Shown here one piece after another: positions 8,071 to 18,008 of a DNA stretch of 64,000 nucleotides (its first letter is position 1; every line of letters starts with the position of its first letter). The DNA comes from Leptospirales bacterium. GTDB taxonomy: Bacteria; Spirochaetota; Leptospiria; Leptospirales; Leptonemataceae. Location: the NCBI GenBank assembly GCA_016788865.1, contig JAEUSB010000088.1:20847-84846 (forward strand). Reading direction: 5' to 3'. Below the pieces are notes generated by a model. That model was not told the origin of the DNA. It worked only from the letters and a program-made list of their open reading frames with translations, and did no database searches. Position numbers and translations under genes: made by a program.

Positions 8071-9606
8071 CTACACTCTATACAAGACATCCATATATTT
8101 CTTAAGCAAATCCCCAATCAAGCTACGCACTGGAAGTGTTGCTGCCATTCCGTATACAGGTGCCATCCCCCCGCTTTCGCCTGGATTCTTGACAACGTGC
8201 GCCACGGCGTCGCGCAGATCCTTGATGAATCGTTTTGCTACACCAGGTTTGGTGTGTCGCAAGGTCACGCAGATATGCAGACAGGAAGGCTTATGAAGTC
8301 CGTTCAGATTCCAGTGGCGCTTTGTTAAGAAATCCATTACTTTATAAATATCAAGTGTATCAGATCCAAAGGCGATCACAAACGACGGATCTCCCATGAG
8401 GTGAAGTTCAGGCATTTTCTGAATCTCTGATTTAATGAAATGCGAAGTTTGCAGGATGGATTTGGCAGCCTCAAGGTAGCCTTCTTCCCCAAATGATAGC
8501 ATGGCAGCCCAGCAAGCAGCGATTAGCCCACCGGGCCGACTTCCTGCGAACGTTGGCGAGAAGTACAGTCCACCCGGCCAATCTGTTACAGTATAATACT
8601 GATAGCTGCGAAGCTCTTCTCCGCGGTATAATACCACGGATGTTCCTTTAGCTGCGTAGCCAAACTTGTGCGTATCCGCCGACATGGATGTTACACCTGG
8701 CAGTGAGAAGTCAAACGGTGGTACGTGGTATCCAAGCTTTCGCGCAAATGGGAGCACAAATCCACCCAGGCATGCGTCTGTGTGAAAACCGATTCCGCGC
8801 TGCCTTGCAAACTCAGACAATTCGCGGATTGGATCGATGGCTCCGTGCGGAAAAGACGGGGCCGATCCAACCATTGCAATCGTATTTCTGTTTGCGGCAC
8901 GTTTCATAGCCGCGATATCCACCCGAAAATCCGGGCCCACCGGTACGCGAATCAGCTTGATCTTAAAATATTTGGCCGCTTTGTCAAAGGCAGCATGCGC
9001 CGTGACTGGAACCACCAGGTTTGGGCGGGTAATCCCGCGTTTTGCTCGCGCATAGTCCCGGTATGCCTTCATGGCCAGCAGAATACTTTCCGTGCCTCCA
9101 CTTGAAACAGACCCACATACTCTCTCTTCGACCGGGCCAGTGTCTGTGGCCCCGAGCATGTGCGCCGTCATGGAAATAATTTCCGATTCAAACTTATTGA
9201 TGCTGGGCCAGAGATCAAAATGGAGCGGGTTTGTCTGAGACTGCAGGGCGTAGGCCTTATTCAGAAACGCGATGTGGTCAGATTCGCCGTGGTAGACAGC
9301 TCCGCTCACATATCCCTCTTTCCAGCGCGATTCTTCCATTGATTTCATTTTCTGGATTTCTTTGAGAATGGAGGGGCGAGAACGTCGCTTAGCCGGCAGG
9401 ACGGGGTAAGAGGTAAACGATTTCCGGTAAGGCTTAAGCGAATCGCCAATTGCTTGAAGAGTACTTTCTGTTTCGCGTTCAGCTTGCCTGCGAACACTGG
9501 GAATGGCCCGGAGCCATGATTCCAGAAATGGAAATCGTGCAAAGAGTCGCTCAATGAAAGCGGCAACGCGCGGATAGTTCTGAACGAGTTCTTTGGGATC
9601 CATCAT
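8071..9606 (-). CDS. Sphingosine-1-phosphate-lyase-like PLP enzyme
   Basis: 511-residue PLP-dependent enzyme of the group II decarboxylase fold, closest in character to sphingosine-1-phosphate lyase rather than glutamate decarboxylase. Visible: a [14 protein letters not shown] segment that grips PLP phosphate, HTDACLGGF with the aspartate that pairs with the pyridine nitrogen, and [13 protein letters not shown] with the PLP lysine at K314. Family members split a phosphorylated long-chain base into an aldehyde and phosphoethanolamine. The N terminus has only weak hydrophobicity rather than the membrane helix of animal enzymes. The start overlaps the upstream kinase stop by four bases (ATGA). 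The real substrate here is unknown. Confidence 0.85.
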   Translation of the reverse strand: MMDPKELVQNYPRVAAFIERLFARFPFLESWLRAIPSVRRQAERETESTLQAIGDSLKPYRKSFTSYPVLPAKRRSRPSILKEIQKMKSMEESRWKEGYVSGAVYHGESDHIAFLNKAYALQSQTNPLHFDLWPSINKFESEIISMTAHMLGATDTGPVEERVCGSVSSGGTESILLAMKAYRDYARAKRGITRPNLVVPVTAHAAFDKAAKYFKIKLIRVPVGPDFRVDIAAMKRAANRNTIAMVGSAPSFPHGAIDPIRELSEFARQRGIGFHTDACLGGFVLPFARKLGYHVPPFDFSLPGVTSMSADTHKFGYAAKGTSVVLYRGEELRSYQYYTVTDWPGGLYFSPTFAGSRPGGLIAACWAAMLSFGEEGYLEAAKSILQTSHFIKSEIQKMPELHLMGDPSFVIAFGSDTLDIYKVMDFLTKRHWNLNGLHKPSCLHICVTLRHTKPGVAKRFIKDLRDAVAHVVKNPGESGGMAPVYGMAATLPVRSLIGDLLKKYMDVLYRV

Positions 9607-11174
9607 TTTGTATTTAACCTTGCGTAGCTCTTTTTGTTCTGCTTGTAGAAAGTGAGAAATTCTTTGAAGAGTTTGTCGTAGACTTTACGATTCTCCGGGT
9701 TTGGGTTGAATGTCCCAGAAATTGGGATATTCTCCGAAATCTCTGCAAATGTATTTTTTCCAATCCCGGCCCAGCCCAGTAGACCAATTCCGCGCGTATT
9801 TGCCTGAACCGGATCCTCCACCTGTTTGATGGGACGATCAAGCACATCTGCAACAATCTGACACCAGAGATCGGAACGGGCGCCACCACCAATCATGTTG
9901 ATCGATTGAAATTGCTTTCCAATGAAAGATTCTACATAACCAAGCAGCCATTTTGAATTCATGGCCACACCCTCAAGCACGGCACGCACCAGGTGACCGC
10001 GAGAGGTACTGAGCGATTGGTTGAAGAAGGCACCGCGAACAAAATGATCTTCGATTGGTGTGCGTTCGCCATACATCCATGGCGCAAACAACAGTCCGTC
10101 GCTTCCGGGTGGAACAGCACTTGCCAGCTGGGTCATTCTCTTGTAAGCATCCTTGGGCGCTGGGCCGGTGCCCAGCCCATCGTCGGCGTAGAAGATCTTG
10201 TCTCGCAGATACGTTAAGCAGTATCCCGCTGTTTCCTGTTCGTTTGCGATGAAATATCGCCCAGGAATTCCGGAAGGCAATGTCGCCATATTGTGAAACA
10301 GATCTGTTTTCTTAAAAGGCACATGGCATGTTAGCCAGGAAGAGGTTCCAATATACAGATGACCTTCAAAGTCTTTCACAGCACCGGAACCTACTGCAGC
10401 CGATTGAATATCGGGCGTGCCGTAAATTACAGGCACGCCTGCCGGGATTCCCAAATCCGCCGCTGCGTCCGGTTGGACAGTCCCCAGAATGTCCGTTGCT
10501 TTCCCCAGATCCGGCAATTTGTCGCGCGGAATGCCGGCTAACGCTAGAAGCGATGGATGGTAGTCAATTGAATTGATATTGCGATTGTCTGTAACCCAGT
10601 GAAGTGCAATTGAATCAAAGGATGCTGCAAACTTTCCCGTGATTTTTAGATTCAGATAGTCCTTGGGCTCAAGGAACTTGAACGTGCGCGCGTATACTTC
10701 AGGCATTTCCTCTTTGATGTAAAGAATGTGCGCCAGCGAATCCTTGCCAGAATGCGCCGGAGCTCCGGCTGTGAGTCGCACGAATTTCCAGAGCTTTGAG
10801 AGTGCGTATCCTTCTGCCTTTAGGATGCCATCGTTTAACTTCTCGATTTGTTTGGAGCCACGCGAGTCCATCCAGATAATCGAGTTTAGCAGCGGATAAC
10901 CTGCCTCATCAACTGGCACAGTGCCTGACCATTGCGCCGTAACAGCCACGGCCTCTATCCTGGCATCCGGCCGTCCAGCCATCAGCCGCTTGCATGCCCG
11001 CGAAATCCCGTTCCACCAGTCGGCTGGATCCTGCTCGGCACCTCCCCCCTCCAGGAGGATTAGGCGGGTCTCCTCGATTTCGCTGGCAATCACGCGCCCA
11101 TTGCGGGCAACAAGGGCCACTTTTGGCCCGGATGTGCCCAGATCGATGGCCAGTACGAAAGCATTCTCCCCCAC
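9603..11174 (-). CDS. FGGY-family carbohydrate kinase (xylulokinase-like)
   Basis: 523-residue kinase with both FGGY actin-like domains. The N-terminal phosphate-1 motif [15 protein letters not shown] and the C-terminal [20 protein letters not shown] are clear. WMDSRG, a sugar-binding-loop segment, lies near residue 106. Such enzymes phosphorylate sugars or polyols such as xylulose, glycerol or erythritol with ATP. The adjacent coupled gene is a phosphosphingoid-lyase-like enzyme, so the two may act in sequence: this kinase makes a phosphorylated substrate and the lyase cleaves it. That is inference. The divergent intergenic region 11175-11359 probably holds promoters for this operon and for the cyclase gene. 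Confidence 0.85.
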   Translation of the reverse strand: MGENAFVLAIDLGTSGPKVALVARNGRVIASEIEETRLILLEGGGAEQDPADWWNGISRACKRLMAGRPDARIEAVAVTAQWSGTVPVDEAGYPLLNSIIWMDSRGSKQIEKLNDGILKAEGYALSKLWKFVRLTAGAPAHSGKDSLAHILYIKEEMPEVYARTFKFLEPKDYLNLKITGKFAASFDSIALHWVTDNRNINSIDYHPSLLALAGIPRDKLPDLGKATDILGTVQPDAAADLGIPAGVPVIYGTPDIQSAAVGSGAVKDFEGHLYIGTSSWLTCHVPFKKTDLFHNMATLPSGIPGRYFIANEQETAGYCLTYLRDKIFYADDGLGTGPAPKDAYKRMTQLASAVPPGSDGLLFAPWMYGERTPIEDHFVRGAFFNQSLSTSRGHLVRAVLEGVAMNSKWLLGYVESFIGKQFQSINMIGGGARSDLWCQIVADVLDRPIKQVEDPVQANTRGIGLLGWAGIGKNTFAEISENIPISGTFNPNPENRKVYDKLFKEFLTFYKQNKKSYARLNTK

Positions 11175-11359
11175 GTCGGTTTCACTCCGACCAGGGTCAG
11201 GGGTATGGCAATGAAATTCCGGGCACCACTGACCTGAAATTTGAAATATGTGCTTGAAAGGCCCCGTTTTTCCGGGTCAACCGGGTCTGAGGGTATGCCA
11301 GGGCCGATATTTAAAGGGCTGCGCCCGGGGCGGACAGGGCATACTGAAGTGGAGGTCGT

Positions 11360-14176
11360 ATGCGGAATGTAGTTTCGCGATTTCTGAAATCGGATCGGTT
11401 CGATCCAATCAAAGCAATGGTCGGGGGCCTCCTTGTGACCATGGCAATCTTTGGCACCCTGGGTTATAACCTCTGGGCCATGCAGAAATCCTTTGATAAG
11501 CTCGTCTCCGTTGACTTCGCCCTCCGCAAACTTACAGATCAGGTAGTTTATCTTGACGAATTATTGACCATGTCGGCGCGACTTGCCGTTGCCACGGGTG
11601 AATTGCGCTGGCAGAAGCGATGGGAATCCAAACTCGAACCAATTGATAACGCAATCAAAGAAGCAAATAAGATCGATCAGGCTGCATTTAAGACGGCGGG
11701 CGCAGAGCAAACGCAGAAAGCAAATGATACGTTAGCCGCACTTGAAACCGCGGCCATGGAAAAGCTGAACAAGGGCAGCAAACAGGATGCCTACGACATC
11801 ATGTTTGGTAAAGAATACGAAGAGAACAAGCGCCTGCACAAAGGCGGCATGGATCTCATCAACGAAAGCATTGAGAAGCGGCTGGTAAATCAGATCAGCG
11901 AAGTAAATCAGAAACTCATTTTGATTGGCGCGTTGCTTGCGACGAGCCTGGGACTGATGATGTTGGCCTGGGGTGTTGTAATCTACCTGGTTAAGCATCA
12001 AGCTACCCAGCAGGCGCTCGTACTTGCAAGTGAACGCAAAGCCAAAGAAGCCCAGGAAGAAGTGGTCAAGCAGCTCCAGGAAATGGATAAGATCAAGGAT
12101 GCTTTCCTTGCGAACACGTCGCACGAACTCAGAACACCGTTAAACGGCATTATAGGCCTGGCAGAGTCCATGGTGGATGGTGCGGCCGGTCAGGTTACTC
12201 AGGTGCAGAAAGAAAACCTTGATATGATTGTTTCAAGCGGCAAGCGTCTCGCCAGTCTTGTGAACGATATTCTGGATTTCTCAAAGCTTAAGCACAAAGA
12301 CATCGAGTTGCAATTGAAGGCAGTGGATATGCGTTCAATCAGCGACGTAGTCCTTGCCTTTTCCAAACCGCTTCTGGCGGGTAAACCTATTCAGGTCATT
12401 AACGCTATTCCCTCGCATCTGGCTGCGGTTCGCGGAGATGAGAATCGGCTACAGCAGGTGATGATGAACCTTGTTGGTAATGCGGTGAAATTTACTGAAT
12501 CCGGTCGAATCGAAGTTACGGGCAAGCAGAACGGTGATATGATTGAAATCACCGTCTCCGATACGGGAATTGGTATTCCGCAAGATAAGTTTGAGCGAAT
12601 CTTTGAATCGTTTGAACAGGCAGACGGATCAACGGCACGACAGTACGGCGGAACGGGAATTGGTCTTGCAATCACCAAGAAAATGGTCGAGTTGCATCAG
12701 GGCAAAATCTGGCTTACTTCTGAAGTAGGCAAGGGTTCGCAGTTTACATTTTCAATTCCACTTTCTACTGAGGCAGCCGCACCTCCCACATCTACAATCG
12801 CTCGTGTTGAGCTAGAAGCGGAAGCCGCAAGCGAAGAAGCGGCAGCCGCGTTTGAAGGGAATGTACCACCGGACGCAGTTCCGCAATCCGCGACAAAAGA
12901 CACTGCCACACAGGACAGCCCACAGAAATCAAAGTCCAAATCGTACGCGCCCTCAGGTCAGCCGGAGCGCGCGCGCATTCTGATCGTTGACGATGAGCCT
13001 GTTAACCTGCAGGTTCTTTCGAACCACTTGAGTTTGAACAATTACCAGATCGAACGCGCATCGAACGGCGTCGAGGCGGTGGATCGCATCAAGCGGGGTG
13101 AAAAGTTTGATTTGATTCTGCTTGATGTGATGATGCCGCGAATGTCTGGTTATGAAGTTGCAGAGACAATTCGTGAGAAATTCCCGGCTAGCGAACTCCC
13201 CATTCTTCTACTGACTGCAAAGAATCAGACTTCCGACCTTGTTTCAGGATTTGAGGCCGGCGCAAACGACTATCTGACGAAACCCGTGAACAAATCGGAA
13301 CTAATGGCACGCGTGAAGATGCATCTGTTGATTTCGCGCGTAAACGCAGCGTTTGGTCGTTTTGTACCCAAGGAATTCTTGAGCATCCTTGGACACGAAA
13401 ACATTGTGGAGGTGGTTCTTGGTGAGCAAATCATGAAGAACATGACCATCCTGTTTTCAGACATTCGATCCTTTACAACGCTCTCTGAAGGGATGACACC
13501 CAAACAGAATTTCGATTTTATCAACGGGTACCTTGGGCGTTTTGGCCCCGTCATTCGCAAGAACGAAGGCTTCATTGATAAGTATATCGGTGATGCTATC
13601 ATGGCATTGTTTCCTTCGCGCCCGGACGACGCAGTTCAGACGGCCGTTGATATGCTTTCAGAGTTGAAGTTGTACAATGAACATCGCGAGAGTTCGGGAT
13701 ATCCGCCCGTGAATATCGGAGTCGGTATCCACACCGGGAACCTGATGCTCGGAACTGTCGGAGAAGCCCAGCGGATGGAAGGCACGGTGATTTCCGATGC
13801 AGTGAATCTGGCCTCGCGTCTCGAAAGTCTCACGAAGAAGTTTGGTATTCAGGCAATCATCAGTGAAGATACGCTCGATGGTCTGAGCCCACAATCGAAG
13901 TTCGACAGCCGATTCCTTGGTAAAGTAAAGGTGAAAGGAAAAACCAAGATGGTTACCGTTTACGAACTGCTCAGCGGTCAGGACCCGGAAATACTCGACA
14001 AGCGAATGGGCACCAAACCGCAATTTGAGAAAGCAGTGAATCTGTTCTTCTCGAAATCCTATGGAGAAGCAAACGTATTGTTTCAACAGATCGTCGCTGC
14101 GGACCCCGGTGACAAGCCAGCCAGGATTTACATGGATCGCTGCGCCGAGTTGTTAGTTTCAGATCTCGTTGCCTGA
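11360..14176 (+). CDS. Hybrid histidine kinase / receiver / adenylate cyclase
   Basis: 938-residue membrane sensor. Order: helix near 20-40, a helical extracytoplasmic sensor, a second helix near 192-212, a coiled linker, HisKA with phosphoacceptor H255 in SHELRTPLNG, HATPase with NLVGNAVKF, DTGIGI and GGTGIGL, a low-complexity linker, a receiver with phospho-Asp D589 in LLDVMMPRMSG, then a class III cyclase. Cyclase metal residues are D701 (FSDIRS) and D745 (YIGDAIM); K741 and D813 are the pair that selects ATP, so it should make cAMP. A TPR-like tail follows. The start is supported by GGAGG four bases upstream. It is likely a phosphorelay-controlled cAMP source; the signal is unknown. Confidence 0.92.
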   Translation: MRNVVSRFLKSDRFDPIKAMVGGLLVTMAIFGTLGYNLWAMQKSFDKLVSVDFALRKLTDQVVYLDELLTMSARLAVATGELRWQKRWESKLEPIDNAIKEANKIDQAAFKTAGAEQTQKANDTLAALETAAMEKLNKGSKQDAYDIMFGKEYEENKRLHKGGMDLINESIEKRLVNQISEVNQKLILIGALLATSLGLMMLAWGVVIYLVKHQATQQALVLASERKAKEAQEEVVKQLQEMDKIKDAFLANTSHELRTPLNGIIGLAESMVDGAAGQVTQVQKENLDMIVSSGKRLASLVNDILDFSKLKHKDIELQLKAVDMRSISDVVLAFSKPLLAGKPIQVINAIPSHLAAVRGDENRLQQVMMNLVGNAVKFTESGRIEVTGKQNGDMIEITVSDTGIGIPQDKFERIFESFEQADGSTARQYGGTGIGLAITKKMVELHQGKIWLTSEVGKGSQFTFSIPLSTEAAAPPTSTIARVELEAEAASEEAAAAFEGNVPPDAVPQSATKDTATQDSPQKSKSKSYAPSGQPERARILIVDDEPVNLQVLSNHLSLNNYQIERASNGVEAVDRIKRGEKFDLILLDVMMPRMSGYEVAETIREKFPASELPILLLTAKNQTSDLVSGFEAGANDYLTKPVNKSELMARVKMHLLISRVNAAFGRFVPKEFLSILGHENIVEVVLGEQIMKNMTILFSDIRSFTTLSEGMTPKQNFDFINGYLGRFGPVIRKNEGFIDKYIGDAIMALFPSRPDDAVQTAVDMLSELKLYNEHRESSGYPPVNIGVGIHTGNLMLGTVGEAQRMEGTVISDAVNLASRLESLTKKFGIQAIISEDTLDGLSPQSKFDSRFLGKVKVKGKTKMVTVYELLSGQDPEILDKRMGTKPQFEKAVNLFFSKSYGEANVLFQQIVAADPGDKPARIYMDRCAELLVSDLVA

Positions 14177-14292
14177 TGCAGGCTGGCCGGCAAGTGATGC
14201 TCCGGGTCCAACTCTTGCAGCAGAATGAGGCTTGCAGCATTGTAGCCGCAGGTAAGGAGGGGAAATTGAATATTATAGAAGGGGAGAAGGGA

Positions 14293-15267
14293 ATGCGCAG
14301 GATGACTGTGACAATCCTGGGGCTGGCGCTGGCCATCCTGTTCGGAATGTCCTGTCAGAAGCAAAAGCCAATTCGCATCGGTTACAGCGACTGGCCGGGC
14401 TGGACTGCCTGGCAGATTGCAAAAGAGAAAGGATTGTTCGCGAAGCACGGCGTTGAAGTTGAACTGGTGTGGTTTCCAATCTATACTGATTCGCTCACGG
14501 CACTCAGCACCGGTCAAATTGACGCGAATTCTTCCGCCTGGTCAGATGTGATTCCTCCACTCGCGGAAGGAATTCCGCTCAAAGTGGTACTCGTAAACGA
14601 TAACTCGCATGGGAACGATGGGCTCGTTGCAAAACCAGAATTCAAAAGTATCAAAGATCTTCGGGGCAAGACAATCGCCACCGAGCTTGGAACAGTGGAT
14701 CACTTTCTCATGCTCCAGGCACTGTCGAAGAATGGCATGACAGAGAAGGACGTGCAGTTCAAAAACCTGACCGTCCCGGATGCCGCCGCCGCGTTTATCG
14801 CGGGAAAAGTGGACGCGGCTGTGATCTGGCAACCCTGGCTAAGCAACGTTCAGAAGAGCGGAAAGGGTCGATTGCTCTTCAGTTCCGCGGATATCCCGGG
14901 CCTGATTCCTGATCTCCTTGTTTTCAAGGAAGACGTTGCCAGGAACCGCGAAGCGGATGTGCAGAAGATCGTAGCAACCTGGTTTGATGTTGTTGAGTTC
15001 ATAAAAACCGACGAGGCGCAAGCGATCCAGATAATGGCGAAGGTTGTTGAGCAGAAGCCGGAAGATTACAAAGTATTTCTTCCAGGAACCCGCTTCTTCA
15101 ATCTTGATGACAACATCAAGGCATTTGAACCAACGGATCAGGATTCGTCGCTTAAAGGCAGTGGCAAAACAATCACAGAATTTCTTTCGGGCGCTGGTTT
15201 GATCAAGAAGCAGCCGGACTTTGTCTCAGCGCTTGAGCCAAAGTTTGTGAAGGCATTGAAAAAGTAA
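14293..15267 (+). CDS. ABC transporter substrate-binding lipoprotein (SsuA/TauA-like)
   Basis: Extracytoplasmic binding protein of 324 residues in the NMT1/THI5/SsuA fold. It has a lipoprotein signal ending FGMSC and then the typical opening PIRIGYSDWPGWTAWQIAKE. I start at the ATG at 14293, which has GGGGAGAAGGGA directly upstream and gives the clean signal; an upstream ATG at 14176 gives a long atypical N terminus. Family ligands include sulfonates, taurine, nitrate and thiamine precursors, so the ligand cannot be named. First gene of a three-gene importer. An aromatic GYSDWPGW pocket segment is also seen in amine and nitrogen-source binders. Confidence 0.85.
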   Translation: MRRMTVTILGLALAILFGMSCQKQKPIRIGYSDWPGWTAWQIAKEKGLFAKHGVEVELVWFPIYTDSLTALSTGQIDANSSAWSDVIPPLAEGIPLKVVLVNDNSHGNDGLVAKPEFKSIKDLRGKTIATELGTVDHFLMLQALSKNGMTEKDVQFKNLTVPDAAAAFIAGKVDAAVIWQPWLSNVQKSGKGRLLFSSADIPGLIPDLLVFKEDVARNREADVQKIVATWFDVVEFIKTDEAQAIQIMAKVVEQKPEDYKVFLPGTRFFNLDDNIKAFEPTDQDSSLKGSGKTITEFLSGAGLIKKQPDFVSALEPKFVKALKK

Positions 15268-15286
15268 GTATGAGCTGGCGGTTGCT

Positions 15287-16078
15287 GTGAAATGGTTCCT
15301 GCTCCGGCGCGACATACCGCGTCGCGTATACTACATTGCAGCTGCCGCCGCCTTCGTTTCGTGCGTACTCGGTTGGGCACTTCTGAGTGCTCAGTCGTTC
15401 GTTAATCCAGTATTCCTTCCATCGCCGCATTCTGTCACGAATGCCGCAATCGAACTTATCTCTGATCCGAACTTCCTGCTCGATATTCAGATGAGCATAT
15501 TTCGTGTAACGGCGGGATTTCTTTTGGCCGCGGCACTTGCGATCCCCATAGGTGTCATGATTGGCTCTTATCAAATTGCAGAGGGTTTTCTACAACCGTT
15601 AACCGAGTTTGTTCGCTATGTTCCGGTGCCTGCGCTTATTCCAATCCTCATGTTGCTTTTTGGAATTGGTGAGGCTCCAAAGATCATGCTCATCTTCGTT
15701 GGGACATTCTTTCAGCTAATCCTGATGGTCGCAGACGAGATTCGTCGCGTTCCCTATGAGCTGCTAATGGTAGGTTATACTCTGGGCGCGCGAAAGCGCG
15801 AAATTATTTCACAGATATTATTCCGGGCTTCGTTGCCGGGAATTTTTGATGCGCTCCGGCTCGCAAACGGTTGGGCCTGGACATATCTTGTGGTCGCGGA
15901 ACTCATTGCAGCAAACGAAGGTTTGGGTTACCGGATACTGAAGTTCTCTCGTTTCCTCCAGACACCAAAGATTGTCGTATACCTGATCCTGCTGGGTTTG
16001 TTGGGGCTATTGATTGACTATCTGTTTCGCAAGTTCAATCAGCGTGTCTTCCACTGGGCCGATACTACCAAAAAATGA
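15287..16078 (+). CDS. ABC transporter permease (SsuC/TauC-like)
   Basis: 263-residue inner-membrane permease with six predicted helices. The coupling-loop motif typical of binding-protein-dependent permeases is visible (ELLMVGYTLGARKREIISQI, then LPGIFDALRLANGWAW). It starts with GTG at 15287, 19 bases after the binding-protein stop; the ribosome site is weak. With the neighbouring lipoprotein and ATPase it forms a complete type I importer of the sulfonate/taurine/nitrate class. It should work as a homodimer. Confidence 0.88.
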   Translation: MKWFLLRRDIPRRVYYIAAAAAFVSCVLGWALLSAQSFVNPVFLPSPHSVTNAAIELISDPNFLLDIQMSIFRVTAGFLLAAALAIPIGVMIGSYQIAEGFLQPLTEFVRYVPVPALIPILMLLFGIGEAPKIMLIFVGTFFQLILMVADEIRRVPYELLMVGYTLGARKREIISQILFRASLPGIFDALRLANGWAWTYLVVAELIAANEGLGYRILKFSRFLQTPKIVVYLILLGLLGLLIDYLFRKFNQRVFHWADTTKK

Positions 16079-16112
16079 AATCCCTTGATCAAATATTCCC
16101 ACGAGGCAGGAA

Positions 16113-16955
16113 GTGAAACTTGAGCTCGTAGAAGTGGAGAAGATCTTCGCGACGAGGCAGGGAGAGAATCGTGCCCTGACTCCGGTGTCTTTCGAAGTTG
16201 GAAGCGGGGAATTTGTGAGCATAATTGGGCCCTCAGGATGCGGCAAGTCGACCATTTTGAACGTGGTCGCCGGATTGGACAATGCCACATCCGGTAAGGT
16301 GATTCTTGATGGTCGCGAGATTCACGGCCCATCTTCTGATCGCGGAATGGTATTCCAGCATTACACCCTGTTCCCCTGGCTCAATGTCCTGGATAACGTC
16401 TGCTTTGGTCAGCGCCTGAAAGCTCAGAAACGCTCTGCAGACGCCACATTCATTCAGACACAGCGCGCAATCAACTTGCTCAACTTAATGGGCCTGAAGG
16501 ATTTTCACAACAGCTATCCGCGCGAACTTTCCGGTGGAATGAAACAGCGAGTCGCAATTGCTCGGGCGCTTCTCAATAGTCCGCGCGTTCTACTGATGGA
16601 TGAACCATTTGGTTCCCTGGATGCACAGACGCGCGAAGAAATGCAGGTGCTATTGTGTTTTCTCAGTCAGCACGAGAAGAGTACGATCTTGTTTGTGACA
16701 CACGACGTGGAAGAGGCCATCTTTCTTTCAACGCGGATCATTGTCATTTCTGCGCGCCCGGGACGAATCCTGGATCAAATCCAGGTTCCATTCCCACCGG
16801 AGCGAGGTCTCGATATTAAATTATCAATGGAATTCTTGAAATTGAAAGCGCGGATAGTGCGAATGCTGCATCAAGAGACAGTTCTCAACAAAGATGCGCT
16901 CCTGAAGAATCTGCTCAGCCAGGAAACACCCGGCCTTCCGCATTCACTGGCTTGA
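16113..16955 (+). CDS. ABC transporter ATPase (SsuB/TauB-like)
   Basis: 280-residue ATPase that powers the importer. Walker A GPSGCGKST (about 43-51), the ABC signature ELSGGMKQRVAIARAL, Walker B VLLMDEPFG and the switch histidine in VTHDVEEA are all intact. The start is GTG at 16113 with GAGGCAGGAA directly upstream, 34 bases after the permease. The C-terminal extension after residue 230 has no recognised regulatory domain. Last gene of the operon; only short, unconvincing hairpins follow before the convergent methyltransferase gene. Confidence 0.9.
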   Translation: MKLELVEVEKIFATRQGENRALTPVSFEVGSGEFVSIIGPSGCGKSTILNVVAGLDNATSGKVILDGREIHGPSSDRGMVFQHYTLFPWLNVLDNVCFGQRLKAQKRSADATFIQTQRAINLLNLMGLKDFHNSYPRELSGGMKQRVAIARALLNSPRVLLMDEPFGSLDAQTREEMQVLLCFLSQHEKSTILFVTHDVEEAIFLSTRIIVISARPGRILDQIQVPFPPERGLDIKLSMEFLKLKARIVRMLHQETVLNKDALLKNLLSQETPGLPHSLA

Positions 16956-16998
16956 TAAATGCGAACGATCCCTTGCCACGTGGCGCTCCCGCTGTAAC

Positions 16999-17865
16999 TT
17001 ATTTTACAATCCGAGCACTGGCCTGGAAACGTTCCCAATCGGTGTTTGTGTTGTAGCGAATCTGAACCCGTACCACGTTTCCTTTCTTGACTTTCAGGTC
17101 TTCTTTCAAGGGAACAATGACGGGCGGCATGAGGGAATCAGACGATTTAAACTTAACGCCCTTGATGAGTTCTAGTGGCGACGTTAGGCGGAGACTATTG
17201 ATGATTCCAGGAGCTGAAACCTTGACCTCAATACTCTTGTCGTAAGAGGTTGCGACCTGACCGTTGAAATCGAATGTTGAGAAGACGATGGGTTTTGAGA
17301 GAATCTTTGGTTTTTTGATTCCACTGAATTCAAAGAAGTGAGTTCTGAGCTCAACTATATTCTCGAACATGAATTTTGTTCCGGCAAGCTCCAGTGTGTT
17401 TTGAACCGTCATGGGCAGTCGGACGCATTTTTGGTCCGCAAGCGTTTTGTTCATATGATTCATCACCTGAACTTCTGGTTCCGTTGCCTGCCACGTACTA
17501 AGATTCTCTGCAATAATTACCTGCGGACGCTGGCCGCCAAGATCGTCCAGAGTTACGTCGAGCGTGCTCTTGCGCAGCAGCTTCACGTTCTTTAGCCCGT
17601 TCCTCTCAAAGTTATTTTGAGCGAAATCCGCGATCTTAGGATCGATCTCAATGGCGTAGACCATTTTGGCTCCGGCTTTGGCCGCAAGAATACTCATGAT
17701 TCCTGTGCCGCAACCGCTTTCGATTACGACCTTGCCTTTGCTGACCGCCTGAATTGCTTTCTTGAAGGGCGCTACGCGCACAGCGTCCGACACCATCTCG
17801 TAATGGTAGGGTAGGCCCAGGGCGCCAATAGCTACCGGGTTGTTGTATTCAATTCTGGATGTCAA
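16999..17865 (-). CDS. PRMT-like class I methyltransferase
   Basis: 288-residue cytoplasmic methyltransferase with motif I ESGCGTGIMSILAAKAGA, the acidic AIEID end of strand 2, and a post-motif AENLSTWQATEPE. The layout, with a methyltransferase core followed by a beta-rich C-terminal domain, resembles protein arginine methyltransferases, where a double-E loop binds the guanidine. Here the loop has E in AENLS and E-P-E further on, so assignment to true arginine methylation is uncertain. Such proteins are uncommon in bacteria. It diverges from the symporter gene. Ribosomal-protein or small-molecule methylation are alternatives. Confidence 0.6.
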   Translation of the reverse strand: MTSRIEYNNPVAIGALGLPYHYEMVSDAVRVAPFKKAIQAVSKGKVVIESGCGTGIMSILAAKAGAKMVYAIEIDPKIADFAQNNFERNGLKNVKLLRKSTLDVTLDDLGGQRPQVIIAENLSTWQATEPEVQVMNHMNKTLADQKCVRLPMTVQNTLELAGTKFMFENIVELRTHFFEFSGIKKPKILSKPIVFSTFDFNGQVATSYDKSIEVKVSAPGIINSLRLTSPLELIKGVKFKSSDSLMPPVIVPLKEDLKVKKGNVVRVQIRYNTNTDWERFQASARIVK

Positions 17866-18008
17866 AGCGATCTCCTGCGAAGGCCGATGATAGGCTTGAT
17901 CGGCTATCGGTCATCATTTTTTCCTGGTCGCTCAAATCCTGTGAATTCAGGAAAGTGATGGCATAAAATGTGCTAACTGTGAGGCTAGACCGGCTCGTTT
18001 GTTCGATA

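Noticed and set aside
8725..9105. Plus-strand 126-residue open frame
   Set aside because: Complementary to the PLP enzyme gene and without family resemblance.
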